From NCBI GenBank assembly GCA_015680685.1, contig MNCI01007629.1, positions 110,311 to 174,310 of the forward strand: a stretch of DNA of 64,000 nucleotides, written 5' to 3'. This document shows, one piece after another, positions 1 to 12,399 of this stretch. Each line of letters begins with the position of its first letter. Positions within the stretch are counted from its first letter, which is position 1. The notes below the pieces were generated by a model. The model saw only the letters and a list, made by a program, of their open reading frames with translations, was not told the DNA's origin and ran no database searches. The translations under genes were made by a program, and so were the position numbers. Source of the DNA: Gnetum montanum (Eukaryota; Streptophyta; Gnetopsida; Gnetales; Gnetaceae).

Positions 1-2
1 CA

Positions 3-575
3 CTCATCACTAGGGATCAAGTATTACTAAGAGTTAAACCCATGGGGAATTTTCTTAAGTTTGGGAGATACAAAAAATTAGCTCTAAGATACTTTGAACC
101 TTTTGAAGTCTTAGGAATAATTGATAAGATAGCCTATCAAATAAAGCTTCCACCAAACTTAAAGATTCATATTGTATTTCATGTGAGTTTACTTAAGAAG
201 TTCTATAACAATGACATACCATATGTACTAGACTGGAACATTTTTCCTTTGAGATATAATGTAAGCTTTGAGGTTAAAAAAATTACAATTAAGGATCAAA
301 GAACGAAGAAGCTTCATAATAAAACCATTAATGAAGTACTTGTCCAATGGTTAAATTACGATAAAAAACCTAGGAAAATAAGGAGTTTATTGTTGATACA
401 TATCCTCGACTCTTTGATCATTATGATAATTCATGTATAGTTTTTCTTATGTACATATGATAATGATGATAACAATGAAACTAAAAATAAGGAGCATATT
501 GAAGATGTAATTATTGAATAGTTGGACATAGAAGACATGCTTGAGGACGAGTTGGATTCTTAAGGGAGCATATTA
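3..575 (+). pseudogene. Chromovirus (Ty3/Gypsy) polyprotein 3' end: integrase C-terminus and degenerate chromodomain
   Basis: The frame is open from base 3 to 440 and enters from outside the window. It begins with the QVLLRVKP segment that precedes the integrase GPY/F module, followed by KLALRYFEPFEVLG, IKLPPNLKIH and VFHVSLLKKF, the standard C-terminal signature of plant chromovirus integrases. Near codons 100-125 the phrase NEVLVQWLNYD matches the start of the chromodomain, but the expected aromatic and acidic residues after it are lost. A stop ends the frame at 438-440. In a second frame an acidic tail (EDELDS) continues to about 560 with stops. In the family this protein joins cDNA to host DNA and the chromodomain steers insertion to heterochromatin. 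The fragment is 5'-truncated by the window edge and non-functional. Confidence 0.85.
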
Positions 576-1900
576 TAATGTCTAGTTCCTTGTTAAGGAT
601 AGAACTATACTATTAATCATGTAATTAACCTTTGAATAAAGGGTTGACTCATTATGAGGATTTGTAACCATTCATAGTGCCCCTCAAGAATGGGCTTGAT
701 GCATGACATTTACAGTTTGGTTTAGAGGTCATATTAGCATGGAGTTGTAGAGCTAGATTGATAAGTGATTAGAGTTGGGTGAAGTAGGATAAGAAGGAAT
801 TGATCACACATTTAGTTTCCTGGCCTAATCATTGTGGTAGTGTTGGATTACCTCTAAGGTCTTAACTATTAGAGGAAGATAACCCAAGTTCATTAATAGT
901 GTATCCAATATTTTCATTAATAAAGTTATACTAATTAGTTTACTTTTAATTCTATATTTCTTCATCATTATTCTACAAGATGAATGAATGATACAAATTA
1001 TTCCCATGTAACATGATGATTTTACGTGATGAATGATTATAATTATCAACACTAGGAACATGATGTTACAATAATCTTAGGGAAATACATCTTATTAATT
1101 TTTATTTAATTTCTTTTCTTACTAATAAATCACTATTTTTATTTTTCTTATTCAATGTTTAAGCAAAATATTTATTTAATATAATTCATAATTATGCATG
1201 AAAGTTAACCATTTTCTTATCATTCACAAATATGCATTAAATTTTAAGATTTTTGATTGACTAATATTTTGCAACATATTTAATTGTAGGTATAATTATA
1301 ATTTTGAAAAATATTTCCTTCAACATAGTGGAAATTCTTTTATTATAAAGCATACTCCTAGCGTTTTGCTATTTCATCTAGTCTACTTAATTCTTTTTAT
1401 TACATCATTATTAATCTCACCATCTATTTATGCATGTTATTTCATGTATTTGAATTTTTTACATTATGTAACTTATTAGTTTTGAATTATAATATTTACC
1501 TTTCATTACTCTCTTATCTACTAAAAATGCACTCAACATATTTTGTTTCATTTCTACTAATTCTTAATCTCTTTCATTATAAAATTCTTCTCCAAGTCCT
1601 GATTTTCATAGTAAGGGATTTCATACATTTATACATTGAAATAATGTTATATATAAAGAGCATATATTAAATAGATATCATCTTGTGTTTTTTATTTAGC
1701 TCATCCATAATAATGATAAATAAATAAGAGCTTAGAGAAAATATTTAGTATAGTCGATGAGTGGTAGATATCCCCTACCCCCAACCATATGAATCACAAG
1801 CATTTACTAGCAATGTAGTTGAATTCCATAGACTTAGTTACCTAAGTGGTCAATATTCCTAAATAATGAATCGTGGAGTTGCAAGTTGTTGTCTTCTTAA
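560..1900 (+). mobile_element. Probable polypurine tract and LTR start of the chromovirus, grading into AT-rich DNA
   Basis: Directly after the acidic tail the purine run AAGGGAGCA lies near 561-570, and a TG dinucleotide at 579 begins TGTCTAGTTCC. This is where the polypurine tract and 3' LTR of a chromovirus should be. The far LTR end was not located and no partner copy exists in the window, so the LTR call is tentative. From about 1,080 to 1,900 the DNA is strongly AT-rich and I see no gene. Open frames here are short, hydrophobic and have no recognisable motif. Confidence 0.4.
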
Positions 1901-2654
1901 TTCACACTTGTGTTTAACTGTACGTATGGTTAAGTGTAGTTAAGGCATAAGCTATGTATTTTTGTAATTATTTTATTATTTTTCTCCTAATAACTAGATG
2001 ATTAAATAAGGGTATAATGATTAAATTAATTGACCAATAACCTATTTCATTAACTAATTATCCTAACATGAAGTATCTGTTCCCATTTACCATACACATC
2101 TTGAACTAATATTAACACCACTGGGCTACCAAATGTTTTCTACTAAGCATACCCAGTATCCACTACTGGGATTACTAAGCATTAGTAGGTTATGCTCAAT
2201 ATGGTAGCACTCACATTGCTTATGAATGATAGCATTAATTACTTAATTAAGAACAGTAATGGAAAGAGCATGTAAAGTAAAGTATGAAAAAGTAAGAGTA
2301 AACTATTCTAAATGTTGCAATGGATATAGGAAATCTTGATTTTATTACCATTCATGCCAATGTGTTTAGGTACATAGGCACTTGAATAAAATGCCATAGA
2401 ATCTCATAGATCCATACTAGCGGCACTTAGAGGAAAATATGCTAACTTTGGAATGAAGAAACTACAAGAATTTGGCTAACTGCATGACCAAAAGTTGTCA
2501 ATATAAAGGGGTACACACATTTATATAGGAAATGACTACATTAGCATTTATGTATCTACATCAACACATCCTGGTATACATCAATGAGGATACATTTATG
2601 GGGCTACATCGACAGACATGCATCAACATAGCCTATCTTATTGATAATTCATCA
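1900..2654 (-). mobile_element. 3' LTR of minus-strand FG-family element
   Basis: On the minus strand a polypurine tract at 2,655-2,668 (CAATCATGGGGGTA) is followed by TGATGAATTATC, the LTR start. A TATA-like box is at 2,521-2,527 and an AATAAA signal at 2,341-2,346, both read on the minus strand. The same order, with matching phrases such as TTGACAACTTTT and AGCCAAATTCTTG, occurs on the plus strand at 52,689 onward, so the two are LTRs of one family. The distal boundary near 1,900 is approximate. Confidence 0.65.
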
Positions 2655-2689
2655 TACCCCCATGATTGACTAAAAAATCATCCTCAAGT

Positions 2690-3352
2690 GAATTAAAATA
2701 GGATCAAACTTCTTACAAAATTTGAAAAAGTATGGAATTTATTAATAGGAAGATAGATTGACTGACTCTAACTAACTTTGAGTGCTTGATTGTACATGGT
2801 GATAAAAATGAGTGTTCATTACAACAAAATTGGATACTTTTATAAAATTTCAATAGGTTCCTATAAAATAGCTAAAGGTGTGATTAATTCTTAAATAGTA
2901 CCTAGAGGTCGAGGCTCCTATGGCTCTAATGATCCCACATCTCATCCCGATGCTATTGGAGATTGAGGTTAACCTATTGCTACTACTGACTTTCATATTT
3001 TTTCCCTTGCTCCATGGATCATAAATGGTCCATGTAGCTTCACTGATGTGGGCTAGTGCAGGAACATCCTATAGGCATGACATTGAAGAAAATAATTCCT
3101 TCATATTGATAAACCAAGTTGCAAAGGTTTTATGTTCAATGTTGAATGTCTTAACAAGGTTCTACAGTTCTTGGTAGTTATTCATTCTTCTTGTGAGGTT
3201 CTTAATATTTGTAGAGCTTAAATTCTATCTCTTAAAAGATGTAGGAATTGGCAATTTGCTTCTCGAACTCAATCCTTGGCCTCCTTGTTATCGCCATCAT
3301 TAGGTTTGCATAATGGAGTTTGACAAGTTTCATGTACTCTGTCATATCTATA
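2690..3352 (-). pseudogene. FG-family element, C-terminal coding part (unrecognised protein)
   Basis: Read on the minus strand this stretch contains MTEYMKLVKLHYAN, which aligns with LTKYMGLVNLWYAN in the plus-strand copy near 51,970-52,010. Beyond that the match continues in broken frames with many stops and indels. It is the downstream remainder of a coding region split by the solo LTR at 3,353-4,807. In the sister copy this part is helix- and charge-rich and ends in a Lys/Glu/Pro tail just before the polypurine tract. No catalytic motif is visible and I do not recognise the protein. Confidence 0.55.
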
Positions 3353-4807
3353 GCAATTAAAAATCTCAGTTGGAGAAATCAAGAACTCCTAATGCAACAA
3401 CCTTAACCCTAGATCCCAAGGGCCTTTACAAAAAATAGGATCTGAGATGCCCTAGACAGTTTGGTAGATCACTTAGGGACTTAAGGAGGGCAAAAAAAGG
3501 TGATGAAAATAAAAATGCAAAATGAAGATCTAATAGTAAATGCACTAAAAATAAAACAAATAAATCTAAATTGCACACAAATGGAGCTATAAACTTTATT
3601 GAAAAAATAAAGGTGGAGTCCAAAAATATGTACAAGCTTGTGCCTAAGAAGAGAGTAGGGGGGTTCACTTAGGTGGGGGTTCAAAATCCATTGAAACTGC
3701 TACAATCAACTCCATGATCTAAGGTTTTGCTGCTCTTGATGCTTTCAAACCTTTGCTACTCTTACACTAGATCTACTACATTGTTAATGTAGGAGAGGAT
3801 GAGAGGTATGAGAGATTTGGAAAAAAAAGTGAAAAACATTGAGATTTGGGTTTCCAAGTGCTCAGCATTGATACCAAAATCTCACAGATCTCAAAGGGGA
3901 ATAATAGGGGTAACAATGGCCATGGGTTTCATGCTAGGGAGTTAAGAAGCTCTATGTGCACTCAAAGCTCTTGAATGTAAAAAATGCCTAAAAATGGAAA
4001 AATGTGAAACCATTTCATGGTCTTGATGCTTAGGTTTTATAGGGTTTGGGCCATGAACTTGGTTGCAAATTATGCTTGATTGGTGTTGCAAATTCTAGTT
4101 GATTGTTGCAAATTTGGCTACAAATTCTGTAAAAGTTTGGCTATGTGTAGGTGTGTTACGTGTTTAAATCTAGGGGAATTACTATGTATGGTAAGTGTTA
4201 CACCCTTATAAAATTAAAGCCATTCTATTTACTAAAAATAGTAAATGGGAATTTCACCCTTGCTGGCTTCTTCCACCCACACTGGGCCTTCCAACAACAA
4301 TGTTGATATGCAAGATCCTTGCTGGAGTTGGTGCAATGCTGGAATTTTGGGCCATGCTGGAGCAATGCTAGGGGGAGGGTGCAATGCTAGGAGGATGCAA
4401 TGGCAATGCTGGGGGTAAGGGTTATACCCCCCACCCTACACTGAGCATGGTTGATGTTTTATCCTCCAACACTAAGGGTAGGTGGGCCACACCCTCCAAC
4501 AAGTATCTCCAGCGTGGAAAATGTTATACCGTCCATAAAACCCATCAAATTGCCAATTTGGGCATATCAAAAGGCATTTTTAACCTCCCAAGTCCAAATA
4601 TAGACATAAAATGTCTTTTTTCACTTGGGGAATGAGGCTTGGACCACTTATGAGCTATTTTCAATCCCAAAAGTATAAAGTATGTGAAATTACATCTTTT
4701 GGGTTTCAATCTTCACATTTAAAATAAAGGTTAGCCTTAGGTTTCATGGGATGGGGATTACATGACCAAGAAGAAGATTACAACATGCATTTTTGGTAGT
4801 GTTTCAA
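3353..4807 (-). mobile_element. Solo LTR of the Tat family (copy A)
   Basis: About 1.45 kb, related along its length to the LTRs at 9,651-11,122, 28,540-30,095 and 48,197-49,650. Shared landmarks include AAAATCTCAGTTGG near the low end, a track around TTTGGTAGATCACTTAGGGAC, and TTTCATGGGATGGGG followed by GGTAGTGTTTCA at the high end. No gag-pol follows on either side. FG-family coding sequence flanks it on both sides, so a full element inserted and later recombined to a single LTR. Candidate target duplications are ATCTA at 3,346-3,350 and ATCTC at 4,807-4,811, four of five bases matching. A 79-codon open frame at 4,384-4,635 is inside the LTR and has no support as a gene. Confidence 0.75.
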
Positions 4808-7086
4808 TCTCTTTAATTTGCAACTTCTTAAGATGAATCTCTATCTTGTTGTATGCATTTAGTTTATCAAAGATGAGTTGCCATACATCACCTCATTGTT
4901 GGAGTTGCTAGAGGATCTCATTTATCTTTACCTTAGCCAATTGGATCTACTTTTTATTGACATCATTAAGTAGACCAACCTAGTTCCTATAGTGATTTTT
5001 CACCCATTCTAACTTTAGGACCTCATTTTTCTAGGTGGCTACCTTAATTGCAATCTTATGGTAAAGAGCGTAGACTTTCTTCATTGAGAGATTTTGATTT
5101 TTTGCTACCAACCTCCTTAGATCCAAGTTAATCTTAGTAAGTTGTTTATACTATTGGCATATAAATTTTACCATTTGGTTCTTTTGTTGATCAACATTCC
5201 GTAGGCAGTGATTATCCTTGGTGAGGACCAAGTTTTCTTTGTGGACCTATGATATATGCTTGTCAATGTTGAAAGCCATGGCTTATTTCAAGGATACATT
5301 GAAGATTGGTTCCTCCTTTACATTCTCAACCTCTTGAAGTCTCTATTGAAGTTGCTGGAAAGCTTCATCTCTAGTAAGCTCAGGCCTAAGAATGGTAGTG
5401 TTGGATAGACAAGCTCTCATCTCAATAACTTCAGTGACCAATCACTAGTTGGTTGTGGTGGCCTTCTCTAGTTTTACATTAGAAATAAGCAACTTTCTTC
5501 TTGTCTTAAGTAGCTACAACTAGTTTGCTATGATTTCATCTAAGAGATCAAAGATCTTTGGAAGTGGTTTCCTAGCTCTAACTTGTCTCTCCAACACCTT
5601 CTTATGTTGGGAAACACTCATTTGACCACTCCCTGCTCCTATGAATGCATTGATGTCTGCCATGATAGTAATGTCAGGTATGACTACCATAGGAGCATTT
5701 AGGGTTTTAGCTATCCTATCATCCATTACCTCTACTACTATCTCTTGGTCCTTGTGTGACACAACTAGGATAGTTTTCATCTCATTTTTCTCAAACATGA
5801 TGGAGAAGACCACAACATTTCCTAAATCTTAGGGAATATTTATCTAAGAATAGATACTATGACCTTCTTGGCATTTGGATTGGGCCTAGTGGGTGCTTAG
5901 TTCCTTTGCATAGAGAAGAGTAGTGTTATTTCACTATTTAGCTAGCTTATGATCCTTATGAACTCATTAAGATGGCTCACGGATAGATGGTAAATGAAGG
6001 GCTCCCCACCACTTGTAGAGTTTTGCTATTAATGTAGCTGCTACTTTTAGTATTTTGATTCTTTTAGTAGCTATGAGCACTTTTGGTATTGTTTCCAAGG
6101 TGGCAGGTAATGGTGGTAGCTACTCCTCTTCTTGCAACTTTACTACTACTTTTTCTTTCACTATTTCTTGTCATAAGTTTGCATGAACAGGATGGACCAT
6201 GTCATTAGAGTAATGAGCTATGCCTCCCCTTTTGTACAACTTGCAAATGAGACATGGAAAGGGAAGGGTCTTTCTTCTTTTCTCATTTTTCTTAAAATTT
6301 TTATCTCCAAGAAAATGAGTTGGGGAAGGTTGATTGAAAAATTCCCTCTTAGAGTAGCACATGCTTAGGCAGAGAAAGCTGTAACTTTACTAGGCCTCAT
6401 CATTGGACTTAGGTGATAAATCATAATTTTAAAGCATGCTCTCTTTGCCTTTGTAATAGCACCGTACTCCTTGTGATCCATTCCACAACATTACTGGATC
6501 CACTTCCTTTTAGCTTTTGGATTTTCCTGCATTGAGATCGCAACTAGTTTGGCCTTAGTGTTTGGCAACCTAAGGATCTCTACAATGGCCTCAACTAACT
6601 AGGAGATGGTTATGTCTTTAATCTTTACCAATGCATATCCTTGTTAGTTATTCTAGAAGAGATATGTCTTCCCATGTGCTATTTTCCACTACTAGAGAGA
6701 ATGGTCTACATGGAAGACCACTGCAATGGCATATGGACCTTCTCTAGTGCTAGCTCTAAGAAGGGTTCAAAGTTCAACTCTTGAAGGATAGAACTTTAGA
6801 CCTTCTTAGTCCTAATCTTCTTTAAGCAAGCCGCCACGAGGATGACCTCTGGGATAGTTCTTGGCCTTTGGACATTGTCCTACCTCGATTGTCCAGTTTT
6901 TGTAGTGGGAATCTATCAAATAAATTCCACTTATAACTTCTTCCAAAGGGGTCATATGGCATGAGTCACATTAGCTTTTTGTTTTTGAGGCTGTTATGGT
7001 TGTTGCTATTATTGGCCCCTTCCTCCCCTGGGTCTCTTTTCCTTGGGCTATGAAGGCCCTCTTGCTTATTGTCGTTTAGGTGCCAT
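4808..7086 (-). pseudogene. FG-family element, N-terminal and central coding part (unrecognised protein)
   Basis: The minus-strand frame starts at ATG 7,084-7,086 with MAPKRQ and continues through a Gln/Pro-rich basic leader in which nearly every stop replaces a Gln codon. Further on there are segments such as EVILVAACLKKIRTKKV and NTKAKLVAISMQENPKAKRK. A possible remnant zinc-binding stretch (PCLICKLYKRGG) lies near 6,230-6,260. The longest clean block is 5,520-5,813 (MFEKNEMKTILVVSHKD and following); it aligns with the plus-strand copy near 50,970-51,240. After it comes a long, charged, probably coiled-coil region to 4,808, where the solo LTR interrupts. There is no protease, reverse transcriptase or integrase. 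It resembles the single Gag-like protein of a non-autonomous element, but that is inference. Confidence 0.55.
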
Positions 7087-7099
7087 CTATGATCATAAC

Positions 7100-7670
7100 G
7101 TAACCGATGATTAGCCCTTGAGTTCATAAATGTTATTCTTTTAAATACCTTTCTTAGATAGATATGGTTATGTTAACTTATTGTGTGTTGATAGTTAATT
7201 GTTTAGGCACTCTTTAGTATCACAGGTTAGATGTATTAATTTAATATTATTTTATTCTTAGCTAGAGGAGTTTTTGAAGTGGTCTTAATCCATTTATTAT
7301 GATTGATTTATAATATTATTTTAATGGATTAACCATAGAAAGTTAGAAAAATTTATTTTCTACTAAAAACCAAAGTTTTGAGTTTTCCTGATGATGTAGA
7401 GCTTACGTTCAAGAACACAAGGATTAAAAGAAAAAGTGCAAATGGGTTAGTGGTTTGAGAGTTAGGGCACTTGGAAGGTTCTTGGGCTCTAAAAAATGAT
7501 AAAAAATCCTCTTTTTGCATTGAAAAATGATGCAAAATGAGCTAAGTGTTGTGCCTATTTATAGTATTTTTGTGTTGTGTTGATGAGATTGCATTGATTC
7601 ATTCCACTACATTGATAAGGATGCATCGACATATCTATAATTAGCTATTTTTCAATTTATAAAATGGAGG
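7100..7670 (-). mobile_element. Candidate 5' LTR of the minus-strand FG element
   Basis: Immediately upstream of the FG start codon on the minus strand. A TATA box (CTATAAATAGG) lies near 7,553-7,565. Short blocks such as TATGTCGATGCATCC resemble the U3 of the 3' LTR near 2,600, but similarity is weak and no clean boundary was found. The stretch between 7,100 and 7,350 is AT-rich with no gene visible. Confidence 0.35.
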
Positions 7671-7836
7671 AATTTCCAATAAGTTTTGAAATGGAACAAG
7701 AGCCTAATGAAAGCCAAAAAGATGATGACAACAATATAGAAGAGGGTTATGTTAGCTTAGGATAAGTGATTTGAATAGATTGGGATGAAGTTCATATTCC
7801 AAAAGAAAGCAAAACTAGATGTTTGAATGAAAGTTG
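7664..7836 (+). pseudogene. Short acidic coding-like remnant, unrecognised
   Basis: An ATG at 7,664 opens a 33-codon frame (MEEFPISFEMEQEPNESQKD and on) closed by TAA at 7,763-7,765. The same frame continues as coding-like sequence (IDWDEVHIPKESKTR) if that TAA and one TAG are read as former Gln codons. The composition is acidic and low in hydrophobic residues. It may be the tail of an old polyprotein. I do not recognise a family and it could be chance. Confidence 0.2.
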
Positions 7837-9083
7837 ATGGGATTGATCACATAAGCGATAGATGAATAGGAATTTTAACTTCAGGTAGATCAAATGGAAT
7901 GCAAGTGGATCCTTCCCAAAGTAGGTTTCTACCTTTGATGCCATTGCATGCCTTCATCACAAGGATTTTGTAGGCACCAAGAATGATTAATGGTCATTCC
8001 AAGTTAAAATCCATATCCAATTAATGAATTGACTTAGGATTATATGATCATCATAACAAACATATCAATTGACCATGATATGAGATAGTGGGGTAGTATG
8101 TTATGAATTGAGAATGAAGGTAGAGAGAGAATGATGGATAGGTGATTTGCATCTATGTCACAAGAGGTCCTTGTAAAGTTAGTGATTAAGATGATCTGAT
8201 ACCATCCCATTTTCAATCGAGACCAAGTCCATTCCACTTTTAGTAACTCTTCATTGACATATCCTTTCCCTAAAACCATTAGAAATTCATGACAATTCCC
8301 AAAGGATTACCATCACTTTATGAGAAGAAGAAAAGAAAAGAAGGAAGGACCTTAGTTAAAGGGGCACCTTTAGGCATGGGTAAAATGTCTTTCTAGCTCC
8401 ATAACTAATGCTTATAGCCCATTATTATGTCTAAGGTATGTACTTTGAATTCTTGTTTGTGTGTTTGTTTTATTTTTTTCACAAGAACCACTTGATGTAA
8501 AGACATGCTTCCTATATATTGGTTGATGATATTAGTGGTGATATACTAATGGAAAAGAATCATAAAACTCTAGAAAGAAGTGGGGAAGATGATATGATAA
8601 GGTTCCTTTAGGTCACATCCTTTTCCATTCCTTCTTGGTTTGTTCTATGTCTATTAAGTAGCAAGATCATTGTATACTTTTAGTTGTAATGTGGAAGGAC
8701 CTCATGCTTCCATGATGTAGAGCGTTTATAGAAAAAATGGGATGGATGAATGTTGCGGATCCGCTGCTTGATATCATTAGAAAGTTGACAATTTGTTAAT
8801 AGAGAATATAATCTAGAGATGAAAATTTGGCCATTTAGTAAATAAATCATAATATTAATGGCTACATGAATTAACTTCCAGTATTAATAGTAGTAATAGC
8901 AATATCTAGGATTTCCTATAAAACAAAATAAGATATAATTAACCAAGAGAACAAGAAAAGAAAAAAAAATTGGGAAAATGATTGAAAAAATATTCAAGAA
9001 AATAAAAAACATATGAAGAACAGTATAAATAAAAAGGTGTATAAATTGGATTAGCCCTCACAAGGTATTAGTATGGATGACCA
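7837..9083 (-). mobile_element. Probable 3' LTR and flank of the Athila-like host element
   Basis: On the minus strand the purine run TTGTGGGGGAGA at 9,084-9,096 is followed by TGGTCATCCATACTAATACC, the expected polypurine tract and LTR start downstream of the integrase remnant at 9,350-9,650. A TATAAA-like site lies near 8,725. The far end is undefined. Near 7,930-7,955 the minus strand carries CTACTTTGGGAAGGATCCAC, repeated on the plus strand near 59,326. Open frames in this stretch (for example 8,040-8,279) show no protein family. Confidence 0.45.
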
Positions 9084-9349
9084 TCTCCCCCACAATTAAG
9101 TTGAAAGAAAAAGATCTAAAAAAATAGAGTGTGCTCGATTTTACCCTAAGGTGTTAGTTTTGTTGGTTACTTTAGATTCTAGGAAAGGCTTAACTTATTG
9201 GATGTTAACTAATAGAAATTTCTATGGGTGCGATGGATGATAAATGGTCATGGCATTAGAAGGAAAAATTGCATGAATGATGTAAGGTCTTTCTCATAGT
9301 ATTTAAAACTTAGTACATTGTTATACATGCATGGGGTTCTAGTCAAGGA

Positions 9350-9645
9350 CCTTATTGTGTGGTTGAAACTTAACTTTTCATATTTGTGCGTCATGATGTT
9401 ATTTAGAGTATTGCTTATGTACTTCATTCATTATTAGGGCAAATTGTCAGTTCTCATTTGTCACATTTAGTGTCATTATGCATTCTTTTTGTGCTATACT
9501 AAGGTCAAGGGTAAGCTTGCAAGTGATTGAGAGTGTATAGGGTGTAGTTTGAATTAGAAGTATTGGCAATTTCCCATACACTAACTCATAAGGAGAGTAA
9601 CCAATAGGAAATTTCTAGGTTGTTTGGTAAGCCTAAAGAGCATCT
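9350..9645 (-). pseudogene. Athila-like integrase, C-terminal half
   Basis: On the minus strand the sequence reads DALQAYQTT, then FPIGYSPYELVYGKLPI, the well-known block that follows the third catalytic residue in plant Ty3/Gypsy integrases, and then a helical region with HKQYSKQHHD-like content and a VKFQPHNKVL block. One frameshift and several stops disable it. The first half of the same integrase ends at 30,101; the 20-kb element 1 lies between. The function in the family is strand transfer of cDNA into host DNA. Confidence 0.75.
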
Positions 9646-9650
9646 TTGTT
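9646..9650. repeat. Target-site duplication TTGTT (left copy)
   Basis: TTGTT directly abuts the left end of element 1. The same five bases abut its right end at 30,096-30,100. Five bases is the usual duplication length for Ty3/Gypsy integration. Confidence 0.75.
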
Positions 9651-11122
9651 ATGATGAAAAATCTTGATCGCTGAAGAAAACAAAGGATTCTCAATTGTAG
9701 GTAGCCTTAACTCTGAATTTCCTAGGGCCTTTGCAAGAAAAAATGGGATTCAAGGTGCCCTAGATGGTTTGGTAGATCACCCAAGGACATAGCAGGGTGC
9801 AAAATAGGGGTGTAACAAAAGTATAGAAATATGAAAATATATGAAATGATGAACTAAAATAAAACAATTATATATGAAATTGTACACAATCTAAAATCAT
9901 AAATTTCATTAAATGAGCAAAAAATGAGTTCAAAGATGTGTACAAAATTGGTGCCCAAGAGTGGGGTAAAAGGGGGTTCACTTGGGTAGGGGTTTAGAGT
10001 TCATTAAAGCCACAATCAACTTCATGATCCAGTATCTCTACCACTCCTAATGCTATCAAATCTCCTTTTTCTCCTCCTTAGATTTGTAATATTGTTTGAT
10101 GTTGGGGTTATCAAAATGTAAAGGATTAGGGTGGCCAAAGTGCACCACATTTGGATTTGGTGATCCCAAGGGGGTAACATTGACATCCAGAACTCACAAA
10201 TCCAAAGGAGGGGGGGAGTAATAGGGGGTAACAAGTTACAAGGGGTTCATGCTACTAGGTACCAAGGAGCTATGTTTCTACCAAGGAAGTAAGAGCTCTT
10301 GGATGCCAAAATGGCAAGGGTTCTAAATTGCAAAAGTGTGGAACCTTGACATGGTGCCAAGGTGTGGTTTTTATAGGGTTATGACCATGATTCAAGCTAC
10401 AAATTGGCTGCAAATGGCTGATATGATTGGCTACAAATTAGCTACCAATATTTAACATGACTGACTAAAAATTGGCTGCCAAATTGTTGATTGATTAGTT
10501 ACAAATTTGCTACCTAATTAGTAAAAATTAGCTGCCATGTTCAAGGGGGTAGGTAAGATCTACCCCCATGCATCTAGGCTGTCTACCCTCTCTACACTAT
10601 CTGACCCCCTCTCTCCTAGTTGGCTAATCCCCTCCACCCATTGGGGGGTGGGGGGGATGGAAAGAGTGTTAATGTTGAGGGGGGATGGGAAGTCAATGCT
10701 TGGGTGAAGGTCAACCCCTCCAAGCTAGGTCACCCCCCTTTACACACTAGGGGTAGGTGAGTTCTACCCCCCTTGCACTTCTCCATGATGGCCTTGAAGT
10801 CTCCTAGTTGGCTTACCCCCTACAGTGGATGTGTCAACGTAGAGAAAAGTATATGCCCCATAAAACCCATCAAATTGCCATTTTTGGTATCCCAAAAGGC
10901 ATTTTAACTTTCCCAAGCCAAAATATAGATACTAGGTGACTTTTTTCACTTGGGAAATGAGGCTTTGGTCACTTATGAAGCATTTTTTAGCTCCAAAAGT
11001 ATGAAATATGTGAGATTGCCCTTTTATGAGCTACAACCTTCATATTTACAATAAAACATTCCCTCAGGTTTCATGGGATGGGATCACAAAAGGTTTCAAC
11101 ATGAAAATTTGGTGGTGTTTCA
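9651..11122 (-). mobile_element. 3' LTR of element 1 (copy B)
   Basis: About 1.47 kb and much closer to the LTR at 28,540-30,095 than to the other family copies, as expected for a pair. On the minus strand it begins TGAAACACCACC near 11,122 and ends near 9,651. It contains C-rich runs (10,560-10,800) and the conserved AAAAGTATGAAATATGTGAGATT track near 11,000. Open frames inside it (10,022-10,234; 11,064-11,273) are not supported as genes. Confidence 0.8.
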
Positions 11123-12040
11123 TTGGTTCCTCTTTGTTGGTGTTTGAAGGATTGACCTGAGAGGCATTGACAAAGAATACAAAACACCATTGTAGGTCCA
11201 CCATTGACATTCCCTCCTCATGCTTGATCCAGTCATGTTGAACCATGTCGAAGAGTGCTTGTGATGATGGCATTGGGCTATGATTGAGAAATGGTAATGG
11301 TAGTTAGGAAGATGGTCATGAGGGCTAACAATGCATTCCAAGTGTTGTCACCATGGGTATAGTGTGGTATTAGCATAATTTGAAGTGTTGGTCACTCAGA
11401 AAATGTGTTTGAGGAACCAACCACTTCACTTTCAAAGTTTTTCAGCCATTGGGCTTCGAGGCTTCTTGGCAATTTGCTTCCCCTTTGTTTTCTTTTTTGT
11501 GGGGTGAAACCTTCATTGGGTTTCATTACTAGGGCTAGTTTAGCATAGTTTTCCCATTAAGCGAGTTACGTTACATGAACTTGAGAGTTCTCCCATTGAA
11601 TGAGATGTGTTACACTCAATGGACTTAATGGTTTTTCTACTGAAGGAGTTGTGTTACATTCAAGTGGACTTGAGGATGGAGCATGTTAAGGACATATCAT
11701 ATGGCTATAATCCATGAATGGAAAACATAGACCAACATTGTTGCTTAAGGTAGGAAAGGTTATCATCAAGGTACAGGGTTGGGCTCAAGGAATGGCTTTA
11801 GAGAAACTAATGGTACAAGAACTTTTAACATAGCAAGACAAACTCACCAAATCTCATGCATTGAGGTCATGTGGTGATTTGCTACCATAATAAGTTACGC
11901 CCTTGCGATGGTTCCAACTTCATATTGTAAATACAACTCTAAGAGGATAAGAAAACCAAGCAAACAAGGCATGTTACAACATTATAATGCATATATAGGC
12001 CACATGGAGAATAAAATGAAGTTACCTAGGTCACCAAAGT
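11123..12040 (-). other. Element 1 3' untranslated stretch between integrase and 3' LTR
   Basis: No domain is recognisable on either strand. The sequence next to the LTR on the minus strand (CAAAGAGGAACCAA) is the probable polypurine tract. At 11,560-11,660 a phrase built around GTTACATTCAA/GTTACACTCAA with CATTGAA recurs three times. The frames at 11,064-11,341 run across the LTR edge and are chance. Confidence 0.5.
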
Positions 12041-12165
12041 TGCTAGTTTAAGGTCATGGTGTGTCATGGTAATAGGTTTAGGCCCTGGTAGGCTATGGTG
12101 TTACCAGTTTTAGGCCCTAGTAGGCCATGTTGCCAATTTAAGGCCTTGGTAGGTCATGTTGGAGT
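12041..12165 (+). repeat. Minisatellite, about 4 units, same family as 23,290-23,549
   Basis: Four degenerate head-to-tail units of about 29-33 bp built on AGTTTTAGGCCCTGGTAGGC. The same unit occurs next to the antisense gene in both Tat elements. Here it lies between the integrase and the 3' LTR. Confidence 0.7.
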
Positions 12166-12399
12166 AGCCTTTCTTGTTTGTGATCATTGGCACATGTATT
12201 ATGAATTTAGATAGGAATGATTGACTAGATTGGCCAACTCATTCCCATCCATGTCAGCTATCTTGAATGCTTTATTACCATAGAATTTGGTGACCAGGAA
12301 GGGCCATTCCAAATTCACTCAAAATTTATCTACATGTTCATGGATAGCTTTGAGGACTAGGTTACCTTCCTTGATCTTACACTTGGTTAAGTTATGGTG

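Noticed and set aside
1434-1670. Hydrophobic 78-codon frame as a membrane peptide
   Set aside because: Strong AT bias produces such Leu/Phe/Tyr-rich frames; no start context, homologue or neighbour supports it. The same applies to 57,186-57,500 and 58,022-58,255.
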